Source of the DNA: Dama dama
Lineage: Eukaryota > Chordata > Mammalia > Artiodactyla > Cervidae
Length of the DNA: 64,000 nt
Direction of reading: 5' to 3'
Assembly (NCBI RefSeq): GCF_033118175.1
Contig: NC_083691.1
Coordinates: forward strand, 57,936,001 to 58,000,000
Shown here: one piece after another, positions 11,277 through 23,808 of the stretch
Numbering within the stretch: position 1 is the stretch's first letter
Layout of the letters: every line of letters starts with the position of its first letter
Program-made: the position numbers and the translations under genes
The notes under the pieces: generated by a model
Databases searched by the model: none
What the model saw: the letters and a program-made list of their open reading frames with translations, nothing else
Told to the model about the DNA's origin: nothing

Positions 11277-11476
11277 CAGACATACACAAAGTGAGGATTA
11301 CTACAGATCTACTTAGATTTTAAGTTTAGAACAAACATCTAAAAAATAACTCTGTGGTATAATTAAAATTAAAATGATTGTACCTGTTTTATCATTGTGT
11401 TAAAATACTGCAAAATTTGGTCAAAGGCCACTATTAAGGCAGACATGCAACAATTGCATTTTTCTTATTATATTTA

Positions 11477-11698
11477 TGAAGTGAAGTGAAAGTGTTAGTC
11501 ACTCAGCTAGGTCTGATTCTTTTCAACCCCGTGGACTGTGGCCCACCAGGCTCCTCTGCCCATGGGATTTCCTAGGCAAGAATATACTGGAGTTGATTGC
11601 CATTTACTTCTCCAGGGGATCTTCCTGACCCAAGGATCAAACCTGGATCTCCTGCATTGCAGGCAGATTCTTTACCATCTGAGCCACCAGGGAAGCCC
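11477..11698 (-). mobile_element. Bov-tA SINE
   Basis: Complete body and head (CTGAGCCACCAGGGAAGCCC), preceded by the GTGAAGTGAAAGTG connector. Confidence 0.92.
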
Positions 11699-12289
11699 TA
11701 TTGTAATTATAACTAGTGTAAAAACAAAAAAGGAATGGATTTTCATTAGTCTGTATCTCTTCATCATGACAAATTTGGTCTTGCAAAAACTTAATGTGTC
11801 CTTATTTAAATGAAAACACTATGAATGGATAAGGCCGATACTCAGGGACTAAAGTACCCACTTCAGAACTCCATCATGCTGGTATCCTGATCTGGGACCT
11901 CCACTGTCTATAAATGGGCATGGTGCTAACAAGTTAGCCTGCTAAGCTTCACAAACACTGGCAGAAAACACAGGGTTTCTGGGTTAGGGACAAGGATGGT
12001 CTTTTCAACATATGGTGATGATACATACAGTTGGCATCAGAGCAAAAAGGCAGGAACTGAAATCTCTACGGGAACCAGAGCCAGGATTGGAAAAGCAGAA
12101 CTGTAATTGACAAATTGCTGGAGGCTCAAAGGGGAAGAGTCTGAGAGTGAAAAACTAGGGGGCGGGGGTGCGTGGTGAGGAATCCCCACATACTGTGAGT
12201 TTTACCTCCAAGCTGTGGACCAGGTTCTTACAGTAAACACCAGAGGAAAATCCTTTTGTGCTACCAGCAAGGGAAGAAGAAAGGGAATC
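11699..12289. other. No gene recognised
   Basis: Mixed-composition sequence with no clear element and no conserved frame. Confidence 0.4.
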
Positions 12290-13010
12290 ATTTTCGGGGG
12301 AGTCATATTCTCAGTTCCTCATATGTTGAGTAATTTTGAATTGCCCTCTGGACATTGCAAATGTGTATTACAGAACATGTCTGTTACATTCCTCTGAAGA
12401 AGATTTTATTTCTGTTTTAGCACTCAGTTCACTTAGACGTGAAATGCAAAGTCTGTCTTTCAACAAGGACATATATCTTAGATCAGTTCTTTTATCTTTA
12501 ACTGAGTTTCTATGTATGTTTCAAGGATCAGCTAGAAATTTGGGTGGTTTTTACACAGAATTTTGTGACCCTCTCTCTTACTGCTTCTCTCTTTCTAAGG
12601 TTTCCTTCTCACTTTCCAGTGGCTGTGGTTGTCCCCAGACCTGTCCCCTGGTCTTTCAAAGACTGTAGGATTTTCTATTAGTTCTAGTTGTTTCACATCA
12701 TGCAGCATTAGTTAGCTTTCAGTCTAAAACTGCAAAAATTAGAAACTGACATTTGTGGATTATTTTTTCTAAGCAGCTACTCCACTCTAGAATCTCTCTG
12801 CATGTGTTTTCTTGTGCTCACTTGCCAAGGCACTCAGATCCCCTCCCTGCCAGGTCTTATAGTTGTTTTTGTGAAAGTCTTGGTCCAAAAGGAGCCTACT
12901 CAAGACACCAAAAGAAATTCATAGCTTTCTAAGAATAGCTTTCATAATTAGCACTTTGTGGCATTTCCCCCCCTGATCTCTTAGGTTTATGCTAACTGGA
13001 GAATTAAGTT
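12290..13010 (-). mobile_element. Probable ancient L1 3' UTR, antisense
   Basis: Phrases such as GGACATTGCAAATGTGTATT and CATTCCTCTGAAGAAG resemble the reversed 3' UTR of old L1M families. The 110-codon plus-strand frame at 12336-12668 lies in this and is not a gene. Confidence 0.4.
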
Positions 13011-13879
13011 AAATTGACTGATTTCAATTTACTTCCACCGTTCTTCCATTTTTTTCATTGTTTCCTTTCTGATATCTTTTTTTGTTTCTTTTGCTCCTTC
13101 CTTTACTGCTTTCAATCACAAGGAGGAAGGTGGTTTTGTTTGTTTTTCCTTTATTCATTTTCCTCTCAAGTTTGGAAGTTACATACTCTCTATTAATTTG
13201 ATAGCTACTCTAGCCATTTCCTAGACTTAACTAAATACAAAGTTAATCATTATTTTTAGCTGGGGAACTGTGCCATAGTGAGGGTGGCTATGAGCGTAGG
13301 ATGGTAACTTCTTCCTGGGTTATCTGAATTTTCCCTCCTCGAGTGTCCCCTGAGTTTTGTGATGCAGACAGAGGGTGACTCTGTCATTTCATTTGTAATG
13401 GCTTTGTTGAGGGGTCAAGCAAGGGCAGAATTCAAAGTTGGTGCCTGCTCCACCCAACAAAGCAAATACTGACTACATCCTTGGACATCCAAGATGAGTG
13501 GAGTGAGTCAGGCATCAGGGACCACTTTGGTATCCAACCTAGAGAAAGGAGACTGTATGCAGAAACCCAAGTCTGTCTACCCTTACTCCTCAGCCCTTGA
13601 ACTTAAAGGACAGGACCCATAATTATCTGCCTCAGTCTGGTGATAACGGGAGCAGGTCACAAAAGGACATGGTTTGTATGGTCTGCACTAGACAGTTTCC
13701 TACTGAGCAGCACTCATTGCTGAGTTCTTCCTCTGAAAAACAAGCAGAGATGGAGATGGAGCAGTTGAGAGAATGAGCTCTTTCCACCTGTCCCTGAATT
13801 CATACACTCTCTGCATCTCTATCTTTTGTCCTCATCTCTGTCTTTGGTCTCTTACTCCTACCAACAGTCCTTGAAGGCA
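13011..13879. other. No gene recognised
   Basis: A pyrimidine-rich first part, then mixed sequence; nothing assignable. Confidence 0.4.
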
Positions 13880-14095
13880 TGAAGTGAAGTGAAAGTTGCT
13901 CAGTCATGTCCAACTCTTTGCAACCCCGTGAACTATACAGTCCATAGCGGGGATATTCCAGTATTCTCCAGGCCAGAATACTGGAGTGGAATACTGAAGT
14001 TCCCTTCTCCATGGGATCGTCTAAACCCAGGGATCGAACCCAGGTCTCCCACATTGCAGGTGATTCTTTACCAGCTGAGCCACCAGGGAAGCCCA
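13880..14095 (-). mobile_element. Bov-tA SINE
   Basis: Complete body and head ending CCACCAGGGAAGCCC. It carries a short extra CAGTATTC duplication in the body. Confidence 0.9.
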
Positions 14096-14096
14096 A

Positions 14097-14190
14097 TAAT
14101 ACTGGAGTGGGATTCTCCAGGGGATCTTCCCAACTCAGGAATCAAACCAGGGTCTCCTGCATTGCTGGTGGATTCTTTACCTGCTGAGAA
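14097..14190 (-). mobile_element. Partial Bov-tA SINE in tandem
   Basis: Body middle plus most of the head, directly downstream of the full copy and in the same orientation. Confidence 0.75.
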
Positions 14191-14437
14191 GTCGTGAAGC
14201 TTATCTTTTCTCCTGGGATCTCCCCAGACAACCCATCCCAAAGCCTCTCATCTGAGCCTTCGGCTTGAAATCTTCACTGTTCTACATCTGGCCCCCACGT
14301 CAACCAACCTCCTCAATGTGTGACCAAACTGGACTGAGACTCAAGGATGTCACCCAGTAGCACACATCTCATTCTATGAACTACAACAGAGGAGCAACTG
14401 GAGGTCACAGTTGGATTAGAAATCTACCAGAAATTTG

Positions 14438-14650
14438 AGCTTCCCTGGTGGCTCAGTGGTAAAGAATATGCTTGCCTATGCAGAAGATGTGGGTTCAATC
14501 ACTGGGTCAGGAAGATCCCCTGGAGAAGGAAATGGCAACCCACTTCAGAATTCTTGCTTAGGAAATCCCAAGGACAGAGGAGCCTGGTGGGCTACAGTCC
14601 TTGCAATCTCAAAAGAGTCAGATACAACTTAATGACTAAACAGTAACAAC
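14438..14650 (+). mobile_element. Bov-tA SINE
   Basis: Head GAGCTTCCCTGGTGGCTCAG, body to AATGACTAAACAGTAACAAC. Confidence 0.9.
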
Positions 14651-15402
14651 CAGGAAATTATCCTTAAAGGAATTTGACCTTCTAAGAAGCATGGAGCAGA
14701 GATTTGCTGAGAGTAAATTAGGCATGCCCAGACAATTTCACACTTTCCAGTATGAAGTTTCTCTTATCTTCAAAGAAAAAGCAGCACTTCTGGTACAGAA
14801 TGACCACAGTGGACACTGCGTAGATCCCTGAGCCCGAACAACTTTGAAAAACTCTCAGCAGTTGGGATTGTGATCTGGGTACCCTGTCCTCTGAAGACTT
14901 TCCATCTATCACCCTGTAGCGAGAAGAAAGGTGTCTTTCCTGTTTGGGAAGTGCAAAGCACAGATCCCCAGCTGTCTCTGGGCCCAAGTTATCAATACAG
15001 TCTGTCCTCTGGGTATATTTCAGACCCACTTAAGGCTTTGTAGTGGAGGGGAGGGAAGGGTTTCTCAAGTCGTCATTTAACCCAAGGAGAAGCAGTATTA
15101 CCGGACTTCAAACGTCATCATCAAAGTCTCATTCAAACTGTGATTCATTCTCTCAAGGAGGAAATTGCCCAGAAAAATTCTCTCATTGCAGATCTACCCT
15201 AATTATGTTGCATAAATTAAGCTGGACTAAGAAACAGAAAATTACTCATGCAAATTTTGTAATACCAAATGTCTCCTCCTTTAATTGATCTGATCAAGGG
15301 TCAAATCAGCACATAAAATTCAATTTATAATTTGATGAGAATTTACCTCTAAAGCATAAAATTGATTAAAACAAATTTCCTAAAGAGTCTTTATATGTAT
15401 TT
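14651..15402. other. Unassigned; holds a 103-codon minus-strand frame
   Basis: The minus frame 15029-14718 is open but I recognise no domain. An overlapping minus frame at 14961-14770 is also open, which argues that this is base composition rather than coding. No repeat is recognised. Confidence 0.3.
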
Positions 15403-15624
15403 ATGCTGCTTCTGCTTAGTCACTTCAGTCATGTCCAATTCTGTGTGACCCTGCTCCTGGCAGGAGCAGTCTGCCAGGCTCCTCTGTCCATGGGATTCTC
15501 TAGGCAAGAATACTGGAGTGGGTTGCCATGCTCTCCTCCAGGGGATCTTTCTGACCCAGAGATCTAACCCAGGTCTCCTGCATTGCAGGCAGATTCTTTA
15601 CCCCCAAGCCACCAGGGAAGCCCA
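15403..15624 (-). mobile_element. Bov-tA SINE
   Basis: Body with a duplicated CAGGAGCAGTCTGCCAGG segment, then the head. Confidence 0.9.
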
Positions 15625-15690
15625 TATGTATTTATAAATATATATAAAAATATAAAAATTTATATATACCATATATATGTAGAAAATCTC
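15625..15690. repeat. TA-rich low-complexity tract
   Basis: Repeated TATATA/ATATAT units next to the SINE head. Confidence 0.7.
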
Positions 15691-15949
15691 ATTATTCATA
15701 TAATAATTCAAAGAGTGTACAAAAACATGAAGTATGGTCTCATTGGGTCTTCTACAGGAGTTAGGTCTTCTGAGATAACACAGGTTTGTACTCTCTGGTC
15801 TGTTGAGAGAATCCACATGTAAGTCTCAAGGGAATTCCAAGAAAGAGCAAAGGGTCTTGATGCTGGAACATTCATAGAGGCAGAGAAGGATCTGGATATG
15901 GTTTTGTCAGAGAGGATGAAAATTTTCTCTACCTTTCTTTGTTCTTCTC

Positions 15950-16760
15950 TCTGGTATAAAAATTAAACTGACATGAGACAGATTAAAAGGAGCTAATCAA
16001 ATAAAAGTTAAAATAACAGGTTCATATGGGAGAGACCCAGGAAAACTGAGACAAAAATGACCAAAATCCTCCCCTTAAATGACATCTTCAGCTAAAGACA
16101 AAAGAGGGTGTGGGGGTAGTGGTTTTGGACTTTAAAGGAGAAGAAAGGAATTCACATGAAGATGGAAAAGCAAACGTGTTATAAGCAAATGTTTGCTGGG
16201 CCAGGCACAGATAATGGGACAGAGAGAAAATTTAACAAATAGACTTTGCTCAGTTCCTGCATGTTTACTTACTTCATACAAATAGTTGTTGTTTAGTAGG
16301 TAAGTCATGTCTGACTCTTTCTAGACCCCATGGACATTAGCTCTTCAGGCTCCTCTGTCCACAGTTATTCTCCAGGCAAGAACACTGGAGTGGGTTGCCA
16401 TTTCCTTTTGCAGGGGATCTTCCCAACCCAGGGATTGAACTCAGGTCTCCTACATTGGCAGGCAGATTCTTCACCACCGAGGCACCAGGGAAGCCATACT
16501 AATATTTATCTATGATCAAAGCTCCATTCCTGGAACAAGCCCTCTATCTACATTCTTTGGGCAGCAAGAGAAAGTTTAAAAAAAAAAAAGAAACAGAAAA
16601 CCTCCTAGGTCTTCTGTTTCTTAAACATAATCAGCCTAAAAGAATCTTCATGGTAGGAAGATACATTTTGGGGTGGTGTTGTTTCCAGCACAAATTCTTA
16701 GAGGATTTATTGTTTTTATTTTCAATCCATCTAGAGATGCTTTTATTTTTCCTAAAGAAT
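15950..16760. repeat. Unassigned dispersed repeat, copy 1 (LTR-like)
   Basis: Shares ordered blocks with 20655-21480, for example GATGGAAAAGCAAA (16161), CTTTGGGCAGC (16555) and TAATCAGCCTAAAA. A SINE interrupts it. Character suggests an old LTR, but I cannot name the family. Confidence 0.5.
16284..16496 (-). mobile_element. Bov-tA SINE
   Basis: Inserted in dispersed repeat copy 1; the head is decayed to GAGGCACCAGGGAAGCC. Confidence 0.9.
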
Positions 16761-16773
16761 GTTTATTGTCTTA

Positions 16774-16967
16774 GTGAAAGTGAAAGTGGCTCAGTCATGT
16801 CTGACACTGCAAACCCATGGACTATACAGTCCATGCAATTCTCCAGGCCAGAACACTGGAGTGGGTAGCTTTTCCCTTCTTCAGGAGATCTTCCCAACCC
16901 AGGGATCAAACCCAGGTCTCCTGCATTGCAGGCGAATTCTTTACCAGCTGAGCCATAAGAGAAGCCC
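16774..16967 (-). mobile_element. Bov-tA SINE
   Basis: Begins with the GTGAAAGTGAAAGTGGCTCA connector; head end GAGCCATAAGAGAAGCCC. Confidence 0.9.
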
Positions 16968-17046
16968 TTTATCATCTTATCCTCATCATTATTCAAATGG
17001 TGAGAAAAATATTAAGCACACAGACAGTGTTGTAGGCATAGGGAAT

Positions 17047-17485
17047 ATCAGTTCAGTTCAGTTCAGTCTCTCAGTCATGTCAGACTCTTTGTGACCCCAT
17101 GGACTGCAGCACACCAGGCTTCTCTGTTCATCACCAACTCCCAGAGCTTCCTCAAACTCATGTCCATCAAGTCAGTGATGCCACCCAACCATCTCATTCT
17201 CTGTCGTCCCCCTCTCCTCCTGCCTTCAATCTTGCCCAGCATCAGGATGTTTTCCAGTGAGTCAGTTCTTCACATCAGGTGGTCAAAGAACTGGAACTTC
17301 AGCTTCAGCATCAGTCCTTCCAATGAATATTCAGGACTGATTTCTTTTAAGATAGACTAGTTTGATCTCTTTGCAGTCCCAGGGACTGTCAAGAGTCTTC
17401 TCCAACTCCACAGTCCAAAAACATCAGTTTTTCAGCCCTCAGCTTTCTTGATGGTCCAACTGTCACATCCATATAATCATAAGCA
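17047..17485 (-). mobile_element. BovB 3'-end fragment
   Basis: Reversed tail TCAGTTCAGTTCAGTTCAGT to CAACTGTCACATCCATATAA. Confidence 0.92.
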
Positions 17486-17637
17486 AAAATGCTTATGCTG
17501 AGTCCACATCCTGCATGAGCAGATAGGTTTTTTTTTTTTTTTTTTAGTTTTTATTGGACTGTAGGTTTTTTTTTTACAATGTTGTGTTAGTTTCTACTGT
17601 ACAGCAAAATGAATCAGCTATTTGCATACATATATCT

Positions 17638-17850
17638 GGGGCTTCCCTGATAGCTCAGCTGGTAAAGACTCTGCCTGCAATGCAGGAGACTTGGATTCAA
17701 TCCCTGAGTTGGGACGATCCCCTGGAGGAGAGCATGGCAGCCCACTCCAGTATTCTTGCCTAGAGAATCCCATGAACAGAGGAGCCTGGAGGGCTACAGT
17801 CCATGGGGTCACAAAGAGTCGAACATGACTGAGCAACTAAGCACAGCACA
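17638..17850 (+). mobile_element. Bov-tA SINE in L1
   Basis: Full head and body ending CTGAGCAACTAAGCACAGCA. Confidence 0.9.
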
Positions 17851-17979
17851 GCATGCACATATATCCACTCTTTTTGGAATTTCCTTCCCATTTAGATCAC
17901 CACAGAGCATTGAATAGCATTCCCTATGCTGTACATTGGGCTCTCATTAATGATATATTTTATACATAGTATCAATAGT

Positions 17980-18025
17980 GTGTATATATGTATATATATA
18001 TACACACACACATATATATATATTT
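17980..18025. repeat. TA/CA microsatellite
   Basis: Alternating TATA, then CACACA, then TATATA units. Confidence 0.8.
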
Positions 18026-18201
18026 GTCTTTTATATTTTGTCCTACTTTCTTTCAAAGAGAATGAGCTGCCTTTCTGGGTGCCAGGTGTCCTCTGCCAGT
18101 GTTCAGAAGTTGTTTTGTGGAAGTTGTTCAGCATTCAAATGATCCTTTGATGAATTTGTGGCAGGAGAAAGTGGTCTCCCGTCCTATTCCTCTGCCATCT
18201 T

Positions 18202-20084
18202 GCAAAAAGGCAAAATGGTTGTCTGACGAGGCCTTACAAATAGCTGAGAAAAGAAGAGAAACTAAAGGCAAAGAAGAAAGGGAAAGATATACCCATTTGA
18301 ATCCAGATCTCCAAAGAACAGCAAGGAGAGATAAGAAAGCCTTCTTCAGTGATCAGTGCAAAGAAATAGAGGAAAACAATAGAATGGGAAAGACTAGAGA
18401 TCTCTTCAAGAAAATTAGAGATACCAAGGGAACATTTCATGCAAAGATGAGCACAATAAAGGACAGAAATGGTATGAACCTAACAGAAGCAGAAGATATT
18501 AACAGGTGGCAAGAATACACAGAAGAACTAGACAAACCAGATAATCACAGTGGTGTGATCACCCACCTAGAGCCAGACATCCTGGAATGTGAAGTCAAGT
18601 GGGCCTTAGAAAGCATCACTACGAACAAAGCTAGAGGAGGTGACGGAATTCCAGCTGAGCTATTTCAAATCCTAAAAGATGATGCTGTGAATATGTTGCA
18701 CTCAATATGCCAGCAAATCTGGAAAACTCAGCAGTGGCCACAGGACTGGAAAATGTCAGTTTTCTTTCCAGTCCCAAAGAAAGACAATGCCAAAAATTGT
18801 TCAAACTGCTGCACAATTGCACACATCTCACATGCTAGCAAAGTAATTCTCAAAATTCTCCAAGCCAGGCTTCAACAACGTGAACTGTGAACTTCCAGAT
18901 GTTCAAGCTGGATTTAGAAAAGGCAGAGGAACCAGAGATCAAATTGTCAACATCAGCTGAATCATCAAAAAAGCAAGAGAGTTCCAGAAAAACATCTGCT
19001 TTATTGATTATGCCAAAGCCTTTGACTGTGTGGATCACAACACACTATGGAAAATTCTGAAAGAGACGGGAATACCAGACCACCTGACCTTCCTCCTGAG
19101 AAATCTGTATGCAGATCAAGAAGCAACAGTTAGAACTGGACATGGAACAACAGACTGGTTCCAAATCAGGAAAGGAGTATGTCAAGGCTGTATATTGTCA
19201 CCCTGCTTATTAAACTTCTATGCCGAATACATCATGCGAAATGCTGGACTGGATGAAGCACAAGCTGGAATCAAGATTGCTGGGAGAAATATCAATAACC
19301 TCAGATACGCAGATACCACCTTTATGGCAGAAAGTGAAGAATGAAAAAAATCTCTTAATGAAAGAAAGAGGAGAGTGAAAAAGTTGGCTTAAGGCTCAAC
19401 ATTCAGAAAACTAAGATCATGGCATCTGGTCCCATCACTTAATGGGACATAGATGGGGAAACAATGGAAATAGTGACAGAATTTATTTTGGGGAGCTCCA
19501 AAATCACTGCAGATGGTGACTGCAGCCATGAAATTAAAAGACACTTGCTCCTTGGAAGAAAAGCTATGACCAACCTAGACAGCCTATTAAAAAGCAAAGA
19601 CATTACTTTGCTAGTAAAGGTCCATCTAGTCAGAGACATGGTTTTTCCAGTAGTGATGTATGGATGTGAGAGTTGGACTATAAAGAAAGCTGAGCATTGA
19701 AGAATTGATGCTTTTGAACTGTGGTATTGGAGAAGACTCTTGAGCGTCCCTTGGACTGCAAGGAGATCCAACCAGTCCATCCTAAAGGAAATCAGTCTTG
19801 GATATTCATTTGGAAGGACTGATGTTGAAGCTGAAACTCCAATACTTTGGCCACCTGATGCAAAGAAGTGACTCATTGGAAAAGACCCTGATGCTGGGAA
19901 AGATTGAAGGCAGGAAGAGAAGGGGATGACAGAGGATGAGACGGTTGGATGGCATCACTGATGTGATGGACATGAGTTTGAGTAGGCTCCAGGAGTTGGT
20001 GATGGGTAGGGAAGCCTGGTGTGCTGCAGTTCATGGGGCTGCAAAGAGTCGACATGACTGAGAGACTGAACTGAACTGAACTGC
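18202..20084 (+). mobile_element. 5'-truncated BovB LINE, dead
   Basis: About 1.9 kb reaching the true 3' end (CTGAACTGAACTGAACTG). Reverse transcriptase remnants: NRMGKTRDLFKKIRDTKG, TNKARGGDGIPAELFQ, KGVCQGCILSPCLLNFYAE and NLRYAD. Frames at 18099-18890 and 19030-19344 are separated by stops and shifts. The catalytic YADD motif is reduced to Y-A-D-T at 19306-19317 by an in-frame loss of one codon, so the copy could not function even if frames were intact. Confidence 0.95.
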
Positions 20085-20654
20085 TAGTGATTCTGCTACA
20101 TTCACCAGGCTGGAGAAACTTAGGGAAGGGCAAATTTCCTACAAGTGGAATGTAGGCAGGGCGGGCAGTCTACACAGGATAGTGCAACCCTAGATTTTTG
20201 TCTGGCCCAGATGTGGCCTCCTCTGATTGTCTGAATCACCAAGGCTGGGCCTCCAACATCATCTCTCAATCTGAACCAGGAAAAGGATATCTGGGTTTTT
20301 CAGCTTTGAGAAGTCAGTATGAGGCACTCCATGCAGGTAAATTAAGGACTTAGTCATTATTTTGACTCAAGGGCTTCTGAAAGAACTGAGCTGCTTGGAC
20401 ATCACAGAAATGTATTCTTCTGGAAGCAGGAAATGGAAGTTCCAGTTTGTCATCAACTTTGTCAGCAGGAAGGACAAGAACTGAGGCAGAATTTCCAACA
20501 TGAGCATGAAAAATGAGCTTGATGTCCTCAAGCACATTCTTCAGATGTTTGGTTTTCCCCTCAAAGAGAAAAGAGGACTGATGTCATGGTTTGTGACTCA
20601 GATAAATCCTCCTGGATTTCTTATATTGATCTCCTTAAAGGGGACTCAGTCCCC
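20085..20654. other. Unassigned; 61-codon minus frame
   Basis: The minus frame 20535-20350 encodes LEDIKLIFHAHVGNSASVLV and more, with no domain I recognise. It could be a decayed processed copy or chance. Confidence 0.3.
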
Positions 20655-21480
20655 ACCCTAGTGAAAAAGAGAAAGACATCTTCAGATGAGTAAAACAAGG
20701 ACACAGAATCACACTATTTCAATTAATTTTAATTTTTATCATAGTTATACATACATATTGCTTTTGAGATTCAGAAAAGATGTTTGGGTAGTGCTTTGGG
20801 ACTTCAAAGAGGAGAAAGGATATTAATGAGGAGATGGAAAAGCAAATATGTGATATTTTCTGGGCCCTGTAGAGACAATGGGACAAGCCACATTTTCCCC
20901 ACCACACCCTGCCCATATTCTTGCAAATATCTCTGGAGGGAGCTTTATTCCCAGAACAGACACTTTATCCAGTCTTTGGGCAGCTATGTTTGTGCATGCA
21001 TGCTCAGCCATCTTCAACTCTTTGTGACCCCATGGACTGTAGCCCACCAGTCTTCTCTGTCCATGGGATTTCCCAGGCAAGAATACTGGAGTGGGTTGCC
21101 ATTTCCTCTTCCAGGGGATCTTTCTGACTTAAGGATAAAACCTGTGTCTCCTGCATTGGCAGATGGATTCTTTACCACTGAGCCACCTCGGAAGCCCTAA
21201 GGCAGCTAAAGGGGAGATAAAAAGAAAGACTTTCTGAGTCTTCTATTGCTAAAAAATAATCAGCTTAAAATAATTCACATGCAAAAGAGACATATTTGGG
21301 AGTGGCAAATTTTGCTTCTGTATAGCAATATGTGTGTAGTTGTCAGGGAGAGTAGGACCATCAGCATTACCCTGCCTCTCCCCACCATTTAGCATCCTCG
21401 GAGAGACCTGCATAGGTCCCAGACCCAAACTCTCTTCAAGGGTGACATCTCATTGCTCAACCCATTGATCTCTTGGGGGA
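20655..21480. repeat. Unassigned dispersed repeat, copy 2 (LTR-like)
   Basis: Partner of 15950-16760 (GATGGAAAAGCAAA at 20833, CTTTGGGCAGC at 20974, TAATCAGCTTAAAA). Its own SINE insertion is at a different place, so the two copies arose before the SINEs. Confidence 0.5.
20995..21199 (-). mobile_element. Bov-tA SINE
   Basis: Inserted in repeat copy 2. A short GGCAGCTA flank occurs on both sides. Confidence 0.9.
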
Positions 21481-22364
21481 AAACCCCATGGTTCCAATCC
21501 TTCTTCCAATCTCAGGTTTCTTCACATGGAGTCAAGAGGGCCTCTGGGATTATCTTATCCCCACCCACCCACCACCCACCCCGACAAGCATTTCACACTT
21601 CTGAGTTGTCATGGGAGTTTCTACCAACTATTTCCTAATTATGGGGAGATAAAAACCTATTTTAAGGGAAGATAAGAAAAATTTAGACATAAAAATTTTC
21701 TCTCTGCCCTTTGACCTCCCCTTCCCCTCTAGTGCGCACTGTGCATCTGTATTATGCATTAACCAGACAGACCTCCCCAATGGCAGAAAAAAACGTGTTC
21801 TGTTGTAGAAATCTAGTTTCCTTCTTCTGGCACCAGCCATGTAACTCCTTAAAAGATAACATTCCTTTCTCAGTCCTGTAAGGGGATCACACTGACCCAC
21901 CACTCGCCTTGTACTTGCAGACATCTCTGGTGAACTTTATGTGCAATGCCAATACAGCCTTTCCCTTAAAGAGAGAAACTGATGCAGCACAGACTGGTCA
22001 GATGACTTAAGGGAAGCCACACATAATGGAAGTTCTCAGTTCAAATACTTAGTCATGACCTTATTAATTTTACTAGCTCTATTACTTGTATCTTGCCTTT
22101 TACAAGATTATTGCTTCTCACATTACCAAATGCATGCCTGAGCCTCAGATAAAATGAATAATAGTTAGGTGACTTGAAACGATTGACCAAATATATAATT
22201 CTGTAAGATCAATGATCGTAATAGTGTAACTCTAGATAAGGGAAGAAGCAACAAGAGGAAACCATTTTCCAGATCATAACAGTCCAGAAAGACAGGCAGT
22301 CCAGAGCCTCTTGGCTATCATTAACATATCCAGTAAAAGCACATTGAGTTGGCGTGACATAGGA
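21481..22364. other. Unassigned, LTR-like in part
   Basis: 21640-21960 has the feel of an old LTR (TAACATTCCTTTCTCAGTCC, AAGGGGATCACACTGACC) and may extend the preceding repeat. The rest is unassigned. Confidence 0.3.
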
Positions 22365-22930
22365 CATATTTACTGTAGGATTATTTACAACAGCCAGGAT
22401 GTATAAACAACCTAGGCATCCAAGTTAGATGAATAGATTAAAAAGAGAAGAGATATGTGATAATGTGAATACTATTCAGCCATAAAAAATGATAAAATCT
22501 TGACATTTGTGACAACACTGATATACTTTGAGTGTATTATGTTAAGTGAAGTTAGAGAAAGACAATTTTCATATGGTTTCACCTATATATGGAATCTGAA
22601 AAACAAAGTAAATAAAACAAAATCCAGACTCACAGACAGAAAGAACAGATTGGTTGTTGCCAAAAGAGAGGGAGTTGGGGACTCAAAATGGGTAAAGGGG
22701 CCAAGAAGTACAGACTTGCAGTTAAAAAAATGAGTCATGGGGATGTAAAGTTCATCATATGGAATATAATCCAAAATAATGAATTAACTTTGTGTGGTAA
22801 CATGTGATAGGTAGACTTGTGATGATCGTTTCATATTGTATACAAATGTTGTATACCTAAAAATAATATAATGTTATATGTCAATTATATCTCAAAAATA
22901 GTGAAAAAAATGTAATGGAAAAAGACAAAA
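22365..22930 (+). mobile_element. Old L1 3' region, sense
   Basis: AACAGCCAGGATGTATAAAC, ACTATTCAGCCATAAAAAAT and CACCTATATATGGAATCTGA are classic L1 3'-end phrases. Confidence 0.8.
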
Positions 22931-23504
22931 AAAATCATATTGAGTGACCTTCAATGAAGTCCTCGTCAGACCTGAGCATTCCTAGGGCGCCATGGGACAA
23001 ACCAGTCACAAAATGCTTCCCCATCCTTGATCAAAATTAAGACCAAAAGGGAAGGGATGTAAAACAAAGAATGTTGCCCACCACCCAGTTTTATATGAAT
23101 CAAGCCATTAGCTTCTACAGTCGCTAACCTATAGCACACCCTGAAATAGACTCAAGGGGAAGATCAGACTGAGGCACTAGGTACTCTGGATAAACTGACA
23201 GACTGGCCCCGAGATGGATATATTCTGGAGAAAAGTTTATGAACCCAGTTTCTTGCATCTTCCCATACTGAAAAAAGCATTAAAAACACAAAGCTTCCTG
23301 TTCTTTGAAAAATAACAGTAACTTTCAACCAAGATGAGTTCTTGGTGGCATGTACCCCTTTGCCAAAATCACATATATACTGGCCTCTCCCTTCACCTCT
23401 ATAGAAAATTCCTCGAGAATTCTCTGAGAGACTGTCTCCTTGGTTACAGTCCCCAGATTGGTGCAAATACAATTTTCCATTTCTTACTTTTTTTAAAAAA
23501 AATA
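22931..23504. other. No gene recognised
   Basis: Mixed sequence; minus frame 23472-23164 shows no recognisable domain. Confidence 0.4.
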
Positions 23505-23808
23505 GAAAGAACTGTTTATTTATTTGGGAGTTTGCTGGGTCTTCGTTGCTGTGTGCAGGCTTTCTCCAGTTGTGGTGAGCAGGGGATAGTCTTTGTTGTG
23601 GTGTCCAGGCTTCTCATTGCAGTGTCTTCTCTTGCTGTGGAGCTTGGGCTCTAGGCGCATGGGCTTCATACTTGCAGCACATGGGCTCAGTAATTGTGCA
23701 CCGGGTTAGTTGCCCTTCAGCATATGGGATCCTCCTGCAGCAGGGATCGAACTCTTGTCCCCTGCACTGGCAAGTGGATTCCTTACCACTGGACCACCAG
23801 GGAAGCCC
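23505..23808 (-). mobile_element. CHR-type SINE, long form
   Basis: Begins with the reversed A-tail (TTTATTTATTTGGG) and ends at the head GGACCACCAGGGAAGCCC. Confidence 0.9.

Larger units (their letters stand above)
17526..18201 (-). mobile_element. L1 3' end, antisense, interrupted
   Basis: T-rich start, then TTACAATGTTGTGTTAGTTT and TCCACTCTTTTTGGAAT, typical of reversed artiodactyl L1 3' ends. It runs to GCCATCTTGC where BovB starts. Confidence 0.65.

Noticed and set aside
18099..18890. 263-codon frame as a host gene
   Set aside because: It is BovB reverse transcriptase with stops beyond it; the first part is L1 3' sequence fused by chance.
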